From Phyllobacterium sp. YR531 (GTDB lineage Bacteria; Pseudomonadota; Alphaproteobacteria; Rhizobiales; Rhizobiaceae), in the NCBI RefSeq assembly GCF_000282595.1, contig NZ_AKIZ01000019.1:121621-185620 (forward strand): DNA of 64,000 nt, in the 5' to 3' direction. This document shows positions 37,001 through 45,855 of the stretch, piece by piece; within the stretch, counting starts at the first letter, position 1; every line of letters starts with the position of its first letter. Below the pieces are notes generated by a model that worked only from the letters and a program-made list of their open reading frames with translations, was not told the DNA's origin and searched no databases. Both the position numbers and the translations under genes were made by a program.

Positions 37001-37495
37001 TCAGGCGGCAGCCGGATTGAATTTCATGGCGACGCCATTCATGCAGTAGCGCAGTCCCGTAGGCTCGGGGCCGTCATTAAAGACATGACCCAGATGGCCG
37101 CCGCATCGATGACATTCCACAGCCGTGCGCACCATGCCGAACGAACTGTCAGATTTTTCGATCACGGCACCCTTCATCGGCTGCCAGAAGCTCGGCCAGC
37201 CAGTGCCACTATCAAACTTTGTATCGGACTCAAAAAGCGGCTGATCACAACCAGCGCAAGCAAATATGCCCTTACGTTTCTCGTGGTTCAGAGGACTCGT
37301 GAAGGGTGTTTCAGTGCCTTCCTGACGCAAAACATCGTACTGATCAGATGTCAGCAGCTTCTTCCATTCCGCATCGCTATGTTCAACCTCGAATTTACCC
37401 GCGGCCTGAGCCTTGGGCATCGCTGCAAAGCGCGTGGCAACAACCGCACCAAGCGCAGCAACAGCACTTCCGAACAGGTTTCGACGTGTCATCAT
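37001..37495 (-). CDS. msrB: Tat-exported peptide methionine sulfoxide reductase MsrB
   Basis: Reduces the R form of methionine sulfoxide. The 164-residue protein begins MTRRNLFGSAVAALGAVVATRFAA, a twin-arginine signal, so it is exported folded, probably with its zinc. Two CxxC pairs bind zinc (CAGC and CHRC), and RYCMNG holds the catalytic Cys. WPSFW is the usual substrate loop. GGGAG lies eight bases before the first ATG. With MsrA it would repair oxidised Met in the periplasm. Confidence 0.95.
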   Translation of the reverse strand: MMTRRNLFGSAVAALGAVVATRFAAMPKAQAAGKFEVEHSDAEWKKLLTSDQYDVLRQEGTETPFTSPLNHEKRKGIFACAGCDQPLFESDTKFDSGTGWPSFWQPMKGAVIEKSDSSFGMVRTAVECHRCGGHLGHVFNDGPEPTGLRYCMNGVAMKFNPAAA

Positions 37496-37608
37496 GGGTA
37501 AACTCCCTGCATGATTATACCGATTTATTTCGGTCTCATGCAGGGAGATACGAAGGAAGAGCCGAAAAGGTTACATTCCAGCTGGCAGATCACAGAGAGT
37601 TGATACGT

Positions 37609-38307
37609 TCAGTACGAATCCAGAGCAGCTTTTATACGCTGCGAAAGGTCAGCAACAGCCTTGGCATCAACGGCTGTGCGGGAAGAAATCAGGCAGGCTT
37701 CCGACTTTAAAATAATCCCGTCATCGAGCACCTTGAGCTGATTTGCGCGCAGGGTCGAACCCGTTGACGTAATATCGACGATGATATCCGCTGCGCCTGA
37801 TGCTGGAGCGCCTTCGGTGGCGCCAAGGCTTTCCACAATACGATAAACCTGAATGCCGTGCATCTGCGAGAAAAACTGCTGAGTAAGCCGCCAGTATTTC
37901 GTGGCGATACGCAGACGGCGACCATGACGCTGACGGAAATCCGCCGCAACATCGTCAAGGTCTGCCATGGTTGAAACATCGTACCAGACCTCTGGAACTG
38001 CTACGATCACATCGGCATGGCCAAAGCCGAGCCGCGCCTCGATCTGCACCCGATCATCGGCAGATGACAGGGTCTCGCGAACAAGATCCTCGCCGGTCAC
38101 GCCAAGATCGACACTGCCATAGCCGAGCTCGCGGGCAATTTCCGACGCCGAAAGGAAAAGAATATCAATCTGGCTATCGCCCGCGACCTGCGCCCTGTAA
38201 TTGCGCTGGTCGCTGGGCAGGATTACCTCAAACCCGGCATTCTTCAAGACTTCGAGGGACTGCTCCTTGAGCCGTCCTTTGGAAGGAAGCGCCAATGTTA
38301 CGGTCAC
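37609..38307 (-). CDS. hisG: ATP phosphoribosyltransferase, short form
   Basis: Catalyses the first step of histidine synthesis. The 232-residue protein lacks the C-terminal regulatory domain of the long form. The PRPP loop is near [19 protein letters not shown], and LALPSKGRL opens the protein. The short form needs HisZ, whose gene overlaps this one by four bases, so they form a HisG-HisZ complex. Confidence 0.97.
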   Translation of the reverse strand: MTVTLALPSKGRLKEQSLEVLKNAGFEVILPSDQRNYRAQVAGDSQIDILFLSASEIARELGYGSVDLGVTGEDLVRETLSSADDRVQIEARLGFGHADVIVAVPEVWYDVSTMADLDDVAADFRQRHGRRLRIATKYWRLTQQFFSQMHGIQVYRIVESLGATEGAPASGAADIIVDITSTGSTLRANQLKVLDDGIILKSEACLISSRTAVDAKAVADLSQRIKAALDSY

Positions 38308-39434
38308 GGCCTATCTCCCGATATCTGCTCGAGGCGATCCAGCCAGATGGAGAATCCAACGCCGGGAATGGAACCTACCGCGCCGAGCATAGTCAAAAGA
38401 CGATCATATCGCCCGCCACCAACAACAGCGCCAAGAGCTGTGTTGTTTACGGCACGGGTCTCGTAAACCAGCCCTGTATAATAATCGAGCGGCCGGCCGA
38501 ACGACGCGTCGTAAATAATCGTCTCGTGTCCGATACCTGCTTCGACCACTGAAGCGGCCCGCGCCTCAAACTGCTCCAAGGCTGGACCAAGATCGAACTC
38601 GTTGGCTCGTGCAAATTGCAACAAGTGTCCTGCCGCCGTTTGTAGAGGAATACGGATTGCAAGAAAATCCTGTAGCGCTGAAAACGCCTTTGGTTGCAGC
38701 CGCACAGAGGCAAGAGCAACTTTATCAATCAGGCGCCGGGCGATTTCTACCGGTGTGCGCCCTGCTCCGGGAGAAATTCCAGCGGACTGCATATCTTTTT
38801 CCAGCTCGGCGGCGAGAGCCACCTCATCCCCCTTGGCAATCAATGCGTTCAGATGATCCGGCACATCCCCCTTCTGCCTGTCGGATGATAAATCCTGCAA
38901 GAGGCTTTTCAGCTGGCTCGGATTGCCGAAAGCGCGGGCAAGCTTTTTCTGCCATCCACGTGGCAGACCGAGAGCCGCCAAGACGGCCTCAAATATTGCC
39001 TGATCGCCGAGCAAAGTTTCAAGCTGCGCATTGGGTGCAACGAGGCGAACGGAAGCAAGAGCATCAGCCAGAGAGCGCGCATCAGCGCGAGCGCGATTGG
39101 CATCACCCAAATCTTCAATACCTGCCTGGAAGAACTCATTGCCACCCTCGCGCCGTTGGCGGAAAACTTCGCCAAGATAGGCATAGCGCTTCGGAGTTGC
39201 AGCGTTCAGCTCGATATGATTGCGACAGACCGGAATTGTGAACTCGGGACGCAGACACAGGCTTTGGCCCGTTTCATTCTCCGTCAGGAAAATACGGCGG
39301 CGCAGATCTTCCCCGGCCATATCGAGAAACTGATCAGCGGGTTGGATGACAGGAATATCGACAAGCTCCGCATCCCTGCCCGCAATCAATGCGGCAAGAC
39401 TATTGCTAAAGGCAGGAGCGCGGGAGGCAACCAT
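38304..39434 (-). CDS. hisZ: ATP phosphoribosyltransferase regulatory subunit
   Basis: A 376-residue HisRS paralogue that cannot charge tRNA but gives HisG its activity and histidine feedback. It keeps the class II synthetase core ([41 protein letters not shown], and [11 protein letters not shown]) and lacks the anticodon-binding domain. It overlaps the hisG start (ATGA) and follows hisS by six bases. Confidence 0.96.
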   Translation of the reverse strand: MVASRAPAFSNSLAALIAGRDAELVDIPVIQPADQFLDMAGEDLRRRIFLTENETGQSLCLRPEFTIPVCRNHIELNAATPKRYAYLGEVFRQRREGGNEFFQAGIEDLGDANRARADARSLADALASVRLVAPNAQLETLLGDQAIFEAVLAALGLPRGWQKKLARAFGNPSQLKSLLQDLSSDRQKGDVPDHLNALIAKGDEVALAAELEKDMQSAGISPGAGRTPVEIARRLIDKVALASVRLQPKAFSALQDFLAIRIPLQTAAGHLLQFARANEFDLGPALEQFEARAASVVEAGIGHETIIYDASFGRPLDYYTGLVYETRAVNNTALGAVVGGGRYDRLLTMLGAVGSIPGVGFSIWLDRLEQISGDRP

Positions 39435-39440
39435 CGGATG

Positions 39441-40955
39441 TTAGGACGCTTTTGCTGCGTTGGCGCGATCTTCGGCCTGCGCGTCGAGAATCTTGCGAAC
39501 CTCAGTGACGATATCGCCTTCCTTCGCAGTGATTTGAGCAGGGCGGCTTTCGCGCCAGGTTATATTGTCTTCGATTTCAGCTGAAAGACGCGCACCTTCA
39601 ATCAAATCCTTGATCTGCACTTCACCAAGGTCCCGTTCCTGTGAACCCTGAATTATGACACATGGCGCACCACGACGATCAGCATATTTCATCTGCGGCT
39701 TCATACCGGAGCCACCAAGATACATTTCAGCGCGAATGCCAGCCTGACGCAGGTCAGATACCATTTTCTGATAGCGGCCAAGGCTTTCCGTATCACGATC
39801 CATAACCATGACCACGACGGGGCCGATATTATCGGACGTATCGAGTTTGCCGAGGTTCTTGAGGGCCGTCATCAAACGGGAAACGCCGATGGAAAAGCCT
39901 GTGGCTGGCACCGGCTCTGACCGAAACCGCGACACAAGGCCATCATAGCGTCCACCGCCACCGACAGAGCCAAAGCGCACGATCTGACCGTCCTCATTCG
40001 GAATTTCGGCCAGTAGCTCAGCTTCGAATACCGGGCCAGTGTAATACTCAAGACCACGGACTACGGAAGGGTCAATCTTGATGCGGCCATCATAGCCAGC
40101 GGCTGAACAAAGCGCCTCTATTGTGTTCAGCTCTGCTACACCTTCAGCGCCCTTGTCATTGCCCGTGACAACCTTTTCCAAGTTGGCAATGGTTGCGCTG
40201 CCTGTGGTGCCACCAGCAGCCGTGAAATCAAGAACTTTTTTGATAGCAGCTTCGTCCAGATTTGCACCTTTGGTGAAATCGCCACTTTCATCTTTTCGGC
40301 CTTTTCCAAGCAATTCGCGAACGCCCTCAACGCCGAACTTATCCAGCTTGTCGATGGCACGCAGCACCGTCAGACGCCTGCCAGCATTTTCATCGCCCCC
40401 AAGTCCGATTGCCTCAAGCACACCATCAAGAACCTTGCGATTATTGACCCGGATTACATAGTCACCACGCTTGATACCAAGCGCTTCCATGACATCGGCC
40501 ATCATCATGCACATTTCAGCGTCAGCCGAGACATTCGGTGCGCCAACCGTATCAGCGTCAAACTGCATGAACTGACGGAAGCGGCCCGGACCCGGCTTTT
40601 CGTTACGGAAAACCCATCCGGCGCGATAACTGCGATATGGCTTAGGGATGCTTTCATAATTCTCGGCGACGTATCGTGCCAGTGGCGCGGTCAAATCGTA
40701 CCGCAGTGAGAGCCATTGCTCATCATCATCCTGAAACGAGAACACACCTTCGTTAGGACGATCCTGATCGGGAAGGAATTTTCCGAGCGCATCGGTATAT
40801 TCGATCAATGGGGTTTCGACTGGCTCAAAACCATAAAGTTCATAGACTTTGCGGATTTCAGCCATCATCTTTTCGGCAGCACGCAGATCATCCGGTGTAC
40901 GGTCCACGAAACCGCGCGGCAGCCGCGCTTTTACCCTGTCTGCCTTGGTTGCCAT
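39441..40955 (-). CDS. hisS: Histidyl-tRNA synthetase
   Basis: Charges tRNA-His. The 504-residue class II synthetase has the motif 2 segment [29 protein letters not shown], the histidine-specific [12 protein letters not shown] ([11 protein letters not shown]), and motif 3 [13 protein letters not shown], with the C-terminal anticodon-binding domain ([13 protein letters not shown]). It is longer than the E. coli enzyme (424), with an insert at about 180-240. It is the first gene of hisS-hisZ-hisG, so tRNA charging and biosynthesis are co-expressed. Confidence 0.97.
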   Translation of the reverse strand: MATKADRVKARLPRGFVDRTPDDLRAAEKMMAEIRKVYELYGFEPVETPLIEYTDALGKFLPDQDRPNEGVFSFQDDDEQWLSLRYDLTAPLARYVAENYESIPKPYRSYRAGWVFRNEKPGPGRFRQFMQFDADTVGAPNVSADAEMCMMMADVMEALGIKRGDYVIRVNNRKVLDGVLEAIGLGGDENAGRRLTVLRAIDKLDKFGVEGVRELLGKGRKDESGDFTKGANLDEAAIKKVLDFTAAGGTTGSATIANLEKVVTGNDKGAEGVAELNTIEALCSAAGYDGRIKIDPSVVRGLEYYTGPVFEAELLAEIPNEDGQIVRFGSVGGGGRYDGLVSRFRSEPVPATGFSIGVSRLMTALKNLGKLDTSDNIGPVVVMVMDRDTESLGRYQKMVSDLRQAGIRAEMYLGGSGMKPQMKYADRRGAPCVIIQGSQERDLGEVQIKDLIEGARLSAEIEDNITWRESRPAQITAKEGDIVTEVRKILDAQAEDRANAAKAS

Positions 40956-41043
40956 GATAATGATCCGATACCCTGAAATGAAGCTGATTGCTGAAGCGGT
41001 TTTGCTCTAGACCATCAAGCCTTCAAGGGCAAGGATATCAGCG

Positions 41044-41691
41044 TCATTTCGGCCTTTTGAAGCTCGCGCGCATGGTTTCAATTTCCTGACGGCATTTGCA
41101 ACCTTCTACATGATCATTGACGAGACCCATTGCCTGCATATGCGCATACATCGTCGTCGGGCCAACGAAACTCCAGCCGCGCTTCTTCAAATCCTTCGAA
41201 AGCCGGACAGACGTCGGCGAGGTCGGATTGGCAATCAAGGTCGCATAATCAACGACCTTGGGGCGTTCATCCGCAGGTGGTTCAAAAGACCAGAAATACG
41301 CGGCAATCGACCCCGTTTCCTTGACGAGTTCGATAGCGCGATTGGCATTGTTGATAGCAGAGTTAATCTTGCCTCGATGGCGTATAATGCCCGCATTACC
41401 AAGCAGTCTCTCAACATCTTTATCCGTATAACGGGCAATCTTGCGATAATCGAAACCATCGAAAGCCTCCCGAAAGTTCTCACGCTTGCGCAAAATGGTC
41501 AGCCAAGACAGACCGGATTGAAAACCCTCAAGGCAAACTTTCTCGAACAGACGGATATCATCTGTCACTGGTCTTCCCCACTCGTGATCGTGGTAATGAA
41601 TATACTCGGGCAAGGCTCCCGGCCAGGAACAGCGTGTGACACCGTCATCACCCTTTATAAGGCCCGTCTTCACCGGAGTATCTTCGCCCAT
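41044..41691 (-). CDS. tag: DNA-3-methyladenine glycosylase I
   Basis: Removes 3-methyladenine from alkylated DNA. The 215-residue protein has the family sequence RCSWPGALPEYIHYHDHEWGRP, LSWLTILRKRENFREAF and SFVGPTTMYAHMQAMGLVNDHVEGCKCR. The N-terminal Cys and His together with the C-terminal His-Cys-Cys bind the structural zinc. No strong ribosome binding site is visible. Confidence 0.96.
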   Translation of the reverse strand: MGEDTPVKTGLIKGDDGVTRCSWPGALPEYIHYHDHEWGRPVTDDIRLFEKVCLEGFQSGLSWLTILRKRENFREAFDGFDYRKIARYTDKDVERLLGNAGIIRHRGKINSAINNANRAIELVKETGSIAAYFWSFEPPADERPKVVDYATLIANPTSPTSVRLSKDLKKRGWSFVGPTTMYAHMQAMGLVNDHVEGCKCRQEIETMRASFKRPK

Positions 41692-41880
41692 GGGAAGCCC
41701 TTTTCAGTTTTACCGGTGATTAACCAGCTTTCAGCACAGATCGGTAACCATACCAAATGGTTTCAGCCCAAAATTGCGCTTTGTTGATTCTCATTCACTT
41801 TTTTCTACCCTGCCGATGGCAAACTCAATCCGAAAACTGACAAAACCTGTCAGCAGAGTTTTTATACGAGACTGGTTCCG

Positions 41881-42669
41881 ATGAAGTTTGCGTGCCTGCT
41901 TCTATTATCCTGCCTGAGCCTTACTGTGACATCCGGTGCGATCGCCAGCGAACGGTACGCAACACGACCACCTGTCGTCATGAGCCCTGACCTGTCAGCT
42001 CCCTGGGTCATGCAGCTGCGTCAACGGCCTGTTGGCACCCCGGTCAATCCCCGTGGCTATGTTGTCTTCGATGAACAGCCCGCCCCGCGCGTCAAACAAC
42101 GCGACCGCCGCGCTGTGCGCCGTAGCATTGATCCCAATCCTGCTGTACGCGAAGTCTCTTTCCAGCGCCCTAATACGCCGACTGCGGATGTCCAACCCAA
42201 AAAACGTGAAATGGACCCGAAGTTTCTACCTCAAAGCGTAGCCTATGACGGGCCCGAGCAACCGGGAACAATCGTCATCGATACATCGGAACATTTTCTC
42301 TATCTCGTCGAAGCCGGTGGTACCGCACAGCGCTATGGCGTTGGCGTCGGCAAGGAGGGTTTCGGCTGGTCGGGGACGAATACCATCAGCCGCAAGGCAG
42401 AGTGGCCATCATGGTATCCCCCTGCAGAAATGATCAAACGTGAGAAGCGGAAAGGCCGTATTTTACCAGCGCATATGGAAGGCGGTATCGAGAATCCGCT
42501 CGGTGCACGCGCGCTCTATCTTGGCTCAACGCTTTATCGAATTCACGGCACAAATGCTCCATGGACAATCGGCCAATCAGTGTCGAGCGGTTGCATCCGC
42601 ATGCGTAATGAAGATGTCACTGACCTCTATGAGCGCGTCAATGTCGGTACAACAGTCATCGTCAGATAA
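41881..42669 (+). CDS. L,D-transpeptidase (YkuD domain), exported
   Basis: A 262-residue protein with a signal peptide (KFACLLLLSCLSLTVTSGAIA), a basic, proline-rich linker of about 100 residues, and a YkuD domain from about residue 128 (TIVIDTSEHFLYLVEAGG). The active site is HGTNAPWTIGQSVSSGCIRM, with the nucleophilic Cys in SSGCIRM. It makes 3-3 cross-links in peptidoglycan or, as known in Brucella and relatives, attaches outer-membrane beta-barrels to it. A terminator follows. Confidence 0.94.
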   Translation: MKFACLLLLSCLSLTVTSGAIASERYATRPPVVMSPDLSAPWVMQLRQRPVGTPVNPRGYVVFDEQPAPRVKQRDRRAVRRSIDPNPAVREVSFQRPNTPTADVQPKKREMDPKFLPQSVAYDGPEQPGTIVIDTSEHFLYLVEAGGTAQRYGVGVGKEGFGWSGTNTISRKAEWPSWYPPAEMIKREKRKGRILPAHMEGGIENPLGARALYLGSTLYRIHGTNAPWTIGQSVSSGCIRMRNEDVTDLYERVNVGTTVIVR

Positions 42670-42701
42670 TGGGGGCCGGCATCAGGGGTGATGCCGGAAA
42701 C

Positions 42702-42738
42702 GGGCAGCGGCGCAGTCAATGTGCCGCTGCCCTTTTTA
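42702..42738 (+). terminator. Rho-independent terminator after the L,D-transpeptidase
   Basis: GGGCAGCGGC and GCCGCTGCCC form a strong stem with an 11-base loop, followed by TTTTTATT. A second hairpin (CCGGCATC...GATGCCGG, 42677-42697) precedes it. The T-run overlaps the stop codon of glcF on the other strand. Confidence 0.88.
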
Positions 42739-44067
42739 TTCTGCAGCTGTCAGGACAGGCTTTTGTAATGAAATCCCGGATGGCTGAGGCCCACCATAGG
42801 CCCAATCCAGCAATTCCACCGTATGAACGACAGGTAATTTCGACCCGCTGGCAATTTGGGTAATGCAACCAATATTGCCGGTAGCGATCAGACTGGCTCC
42901 AGTTGCTTCGATGTTCTTTACCTTTCGATCCCGTAGCGTCCGCGCGATTTCCGGCTGCATGATATTGTAGGTGCCTGCCGAACCGCAGCAGAGATGGCCC
43001 TCTGCCGGGTCTTTGACAATGAAGCCCGCTGCCTTCAGCAAGTCCTTGGGCTGGCGGGTTATTTTCTGACCATGCTGCATGGAACAGGCCGAATGATAGG
43101 CAACTGTAACGCCAGCTGAATATTCCGCCGCCGGCAAACTGAGTGTTGTCAAATATTCAGTGATATCCTTGGCCAAGGCAGAAACCCGTGCGGCTTTTTC
43201 CTGATAATCAGGGTCGAGCCGCAGCATATAACCATAATCCTTGATCGTTGTGCCGCAGCCTGATGCGGTAATAACTATAGCGTCAAGTCCACCGGTTTCC
43301 AGTTCGCGCGTCCAGACATCGATATTGCGGCGGGCGTCGTCCAACGCTTCCTCTTCCCGGCCCATGTGATGCACCAGTGCGCCACAACAGCCCTCACCTT
43401 TCGGCACGATGACCTCGACACCGAGTCTGGTCAGGAGGCGGATCGCTGCCTCGTTGATGCCGGGATCAAGAACAGGTTGAGCGCAGCCTGTGAGAATGGC
43501 GACACGACCTCGCTGCAACGCTTTTGTCTTATGAACACCTGGCGTCGCATAAAGAGATTTTGCTGCAATGGATTTAGGTGCAAGTTCCAACATCGCAGCC
43601 ATCGGTTTCAAAGCAGAAATGGACTTGAGTAGCGGCACCAACGGCCTGCCAAGTCTCGCTGCACTCAAAGCCAGACGGAAACGCGCGGGATATGGCAGCA
43701 CCATCGCCAGCAAGGCCCGTATCGATCGGTTCATGAATGGGCGTTTGTAGGTTTTCTCGATATGGGCCCGGGCATTATCCACCAGATGCATGTAATTGAC
43801 ACCTGATGGGCATGTGGTCATGCAGGCGAGACAAGACAGACACCTATCCACATGCTTGACGATCTGCTCATCTGCCGGGCGATCATTTTCCAGCATGTCC
43901 TTGATCAGGTATATACGGCCGCGTGGGCTATCAAGCTCATTGCCCAAGGTAACATAAGTCGGGCAGGTTGCTGTACAGAACCCGCAATGCACACATTTAC
44001 GAAGTATCTTTTCAGACTCTGAAACAGACGGATCAAGCAATTGCTCAGGAGTGAAATTTGTCTGCAT
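42736..44067 (-). CDS. glcF: Glycolate oxidase iron-sulfur subunit GlcF
   Basis: Passes electrons from the glycolate dehydrogenase flavoproteins to the membrane. The 443-residue protein has two 4Fe-4S motifs: CVHCGFCTATCP at about 25 and CLSCLACMTTCP at about 76. Two cysteine-rich CCG domains follow (GEGCCGALVHHMG, and GHLCCGSAGTYN). The ATG at 44067 starts one base before the glcE stop; the frame to 44118 would overlap glcE. Last gene of the glc operon. Confidence 0.96.
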   Translation of the reverse strand: MQTNFTPEQLLDPSVSESEKILRKCVHCGFCTATCPTYVTLGNELDSPRGRIYLIKDMLENDRPADEQIVKHVDRCLSCLACMTTCPSGVNYMHLVDNARAHIEKTYKRPFMNRSIRALLAMVLPYPARFRLALSAARLGRPLVPLLKSISALKPMAAMLELAPKSIAAKSLYATPGVHKTKALQRGRVAILTGCAQPVLDPGINEAAIRLLTRLGVEVIVPKGEGCCGALVHHMGREEEALDDARRNIDVWTRELETGGLDAIVITASGCGTTIKDYGYMLRLDPDYQEKAARVSALAKDITEYLTTLSLPAAEYSAGVTVAYHSACSMQHGQKITRQPKDLLKAAGFIVKDPAEGHLCCGSAGTYNIMQPEIARTLRDRKVKNIEATGASLIATGNIGCITQIASGSKLPVVHTVELLDWAYGGPQPSGISLQKPVLTAAE

Positions 44068-44068
44068 C

Positions 44069-45280
44069 TTAGACTCCCGCAACCATGCGACCGGGATTAA
44101 GTATCCCGTTTGGATCAAACTGCTGTTTCAATCTTTTGGACAGGGCTGCCAGCGGAGCGGGCTGCGGCTCGAACACCGGCACTGCCGCGCGTACAGCCAC
44201 AGAAGCACGGACCAACGTGGCATGGCCGCCGCCATATTTTGCAACGAGCGCACGCACAGCGTCTGCCTCCGGATCACCTTCCATACGCAGCCAGATGAGC
44301 CCGCCCTGCCAGTCGTAAAACGCATCAACAGCGGCCCCCATACGCAAAGAAGCCACCAACTTATAGGCCTCCATCGGAGCCATCGACACTCGCCAGACCG
44401 GCCGCTCCGTGCCGTCCGCATATGGCGCAACGTCACGAATTTCACGCCACAACTTTCTGGAAGTATCCCCAGACAGCTGCTCAATCGTGCCAGCTGTAGC
44501 AAGCAGCTTGATCAACATGGCCGTACGATCCGTGACAGATGGAGCAAATCCTTCCAAGCGTAACAATGTGGAAGCTTCACTTTGGAGTATGCCTCCAATC
44601 ATCCGGCTGGCGACATTGGCGGGCAAATGTGCTGCCGACGCCACCTCACCACTTGAACCCATCGCAATCGCCATGGCACGGGTGGCTTCATCGTCCGCAA
44701 GGCCGCGCAGAATAAGTGTTGTTTCAGTCTCCGGTGCCGGCAGCACTTTGAATGTGATTTCTGTAGCGATACCAAACGTGCCCCACGAATGGGCCATGCC
44801 CTTCGATAAGTCGTAGCCAGTCACATTCTTGACGACGCGCCCGCCCGATTTGAATAGTTCACCTCTGCCGGAAACCACGCGCACGCCTAGAACATGATCT
44901 CGGGCAGAACCTGCCTTGAGACGTCGTGGACCGCACAAATTGGTAGCAAGCAGACCGCCAAGACTGCCTTGTCCGGTTGGTCTCCCAAGCAGCGGACCGT
45001 AGTCCATTGGCTCGAATTGAAATGCCTGACCATTATTCGCGAGCAATGCTTCAAGTTCTGCCACCGGTGTACCTGCTTTTGCAGCCAGCACCAGTTCATC
45101 CGGCTCATACAAAGTGACCCCGGAATAGTTTGAGAGTGCTATCGTATGCTCAGTCTGCAAAGGACGCCCAAGTTCGCGCTTTGATCCACGTCCGATGATT
45201 TCGACCGGCGCTTCTTCGGACAATGCCCATTGCACCGCCTCGACAACCTCGCTTTCCGTTGAAGGTATGAACGTTGTCAT
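44069..45280 (-). CDS. glcE: Glycolate oxidase FAD-binding subunit GlcE
   Basis: A 403-residue FAD-binding protein of the PCMH/VAO fold. IIGRGSKRELG, LLGRPTGQGSLGGLLATNLCGPRRLKAGSARDHVLG and FKSGGRVVKNVTGYDLSKG are typical of GlcE. It forms the glycolate dehydrogenase with GlcD and GlcF. Its start overlaps the stop of the ASCH-HTH gene by four bases (ATGA). Confidence 0.96.
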   Translation of the reverse strand: MTTFIPSTESEVVEAVQWALSEEAPVEIIGRGSKRELGRPLQTEHTIALSNYSGVTLYEPDELVLAAKAGTPVAELEALLANNGQAFQFEPMDYGPLLGRPTGQGSLGGLLATNLCGPRRLKAGSARDHVLGVRVVSGRGELFKSGGRVVKNVTGYDLSKGMAHSWGTFGIATEITFKVLPAPETETTLILRGLADDEATRAMAIAMGSSGEVASAAHLPANVASRMIGGILQSEASTLLRLEGFAPSVTDRTAMLIKLLATAGTIEQLSGDTSRKLWREIRDVAPYADGTERPVWRVSMAPMEAYKLVASLRMGAAVDAFYDWQGGLIWLRMEGDPEADAVRALVAKYGGGHATLVRASVAVRAAVPVFEPQPAPLAALSKRLKQQFDPNGILNPGRMVAGV

Positions 45281-45852
45281 TTCAATTCCTTGAGCAAGCT
45301 TTGGCCACGAAGCGATAGCTGGTAGCCAATGTCGAGGCTTATCGTGAGACCAAGCTCCTTGAGCTTGCGCACATCTCGTTTGAATTTGAGTTTTTCGACG
45401 CCGAGCAATTTTGCAAGTTCTATTGCCGCCACGCCGGGGTGTTGAGAGATGATGCGTAAAATGTTCGCATGATAGCTCTCAATAGGCGCGGTTTTATCCC
45501 AGCGCGCAAGCGAAGTGGCTAAAGCGGCAGCTTCATCAATTGCGAGTTCTTCATTTTGCCGACTTAACCGCTCGTCGGATTCAACACCGGCCAGCTCAAC
45601 TCGGAAAATTTCTCGATCCTTGCCCGTTCTCAGATCATCCATGAGCGCGGTAACGTTGTTGAAACCCGCACGCCTTACATCTTCGCCACTTATTTCAGCC
45701 AAACCGATTGACGTAACTTTCCCGACTACTATGGCACCTATCGAGGTTCGCAACCGTGTTCCCTCTTTGATTGTAGGACGCGCCCAGCTTCGGAACACCA
45801 AATCAACCTCACCGTGGGCAATACGTTCGAGAACCTTAGCCTTTAAAAGCAT
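45277..45852 (-). CDS. ASCH-like domain plus winged-helix protein inside the glycolate oxidase operon
   Basis: A 191-residue soluble protein. Residues 3-90 look like an ASCH/PUA-type beta-barrel: HGEVDLVFRSWARPTIKEGT, then AIVVGKVTSIGLAEISGEDVRRAGF and IFRVELAGV. Residues about 123-190 look like a winged helix-turn-helix (YHANILRIISQHPGVAAIEL, then LGVEKLKFKRDVRKLKELGL). ASCH domains bind RNA or modified nucleosides, so the protein might sense such a ligand and bind nucleic acid, but no function is known to me. It is three bases downstream of glcD and overlaps glcE by four, so it is firmly part of the operon. Confidence 0.78.
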   Translation of the reverse strand: MLLKAKVLERIAHGEVDLVFRSWARPTIKEGTRLRTSIGAIVVGKVTSIGLAEISGEDVRRAGFNNVTALMDDLRTGKDREIFRVELAGVESDERLSRQNEELAIDEAAALATSLARWDKTAPIESYHANILRIISQHPGVAAIELAKLLGVEKLKFKRDVRKLKELGLTISLDIGYQLSLRGQSLLKELK

Positions 45853-45855
45853 GGG

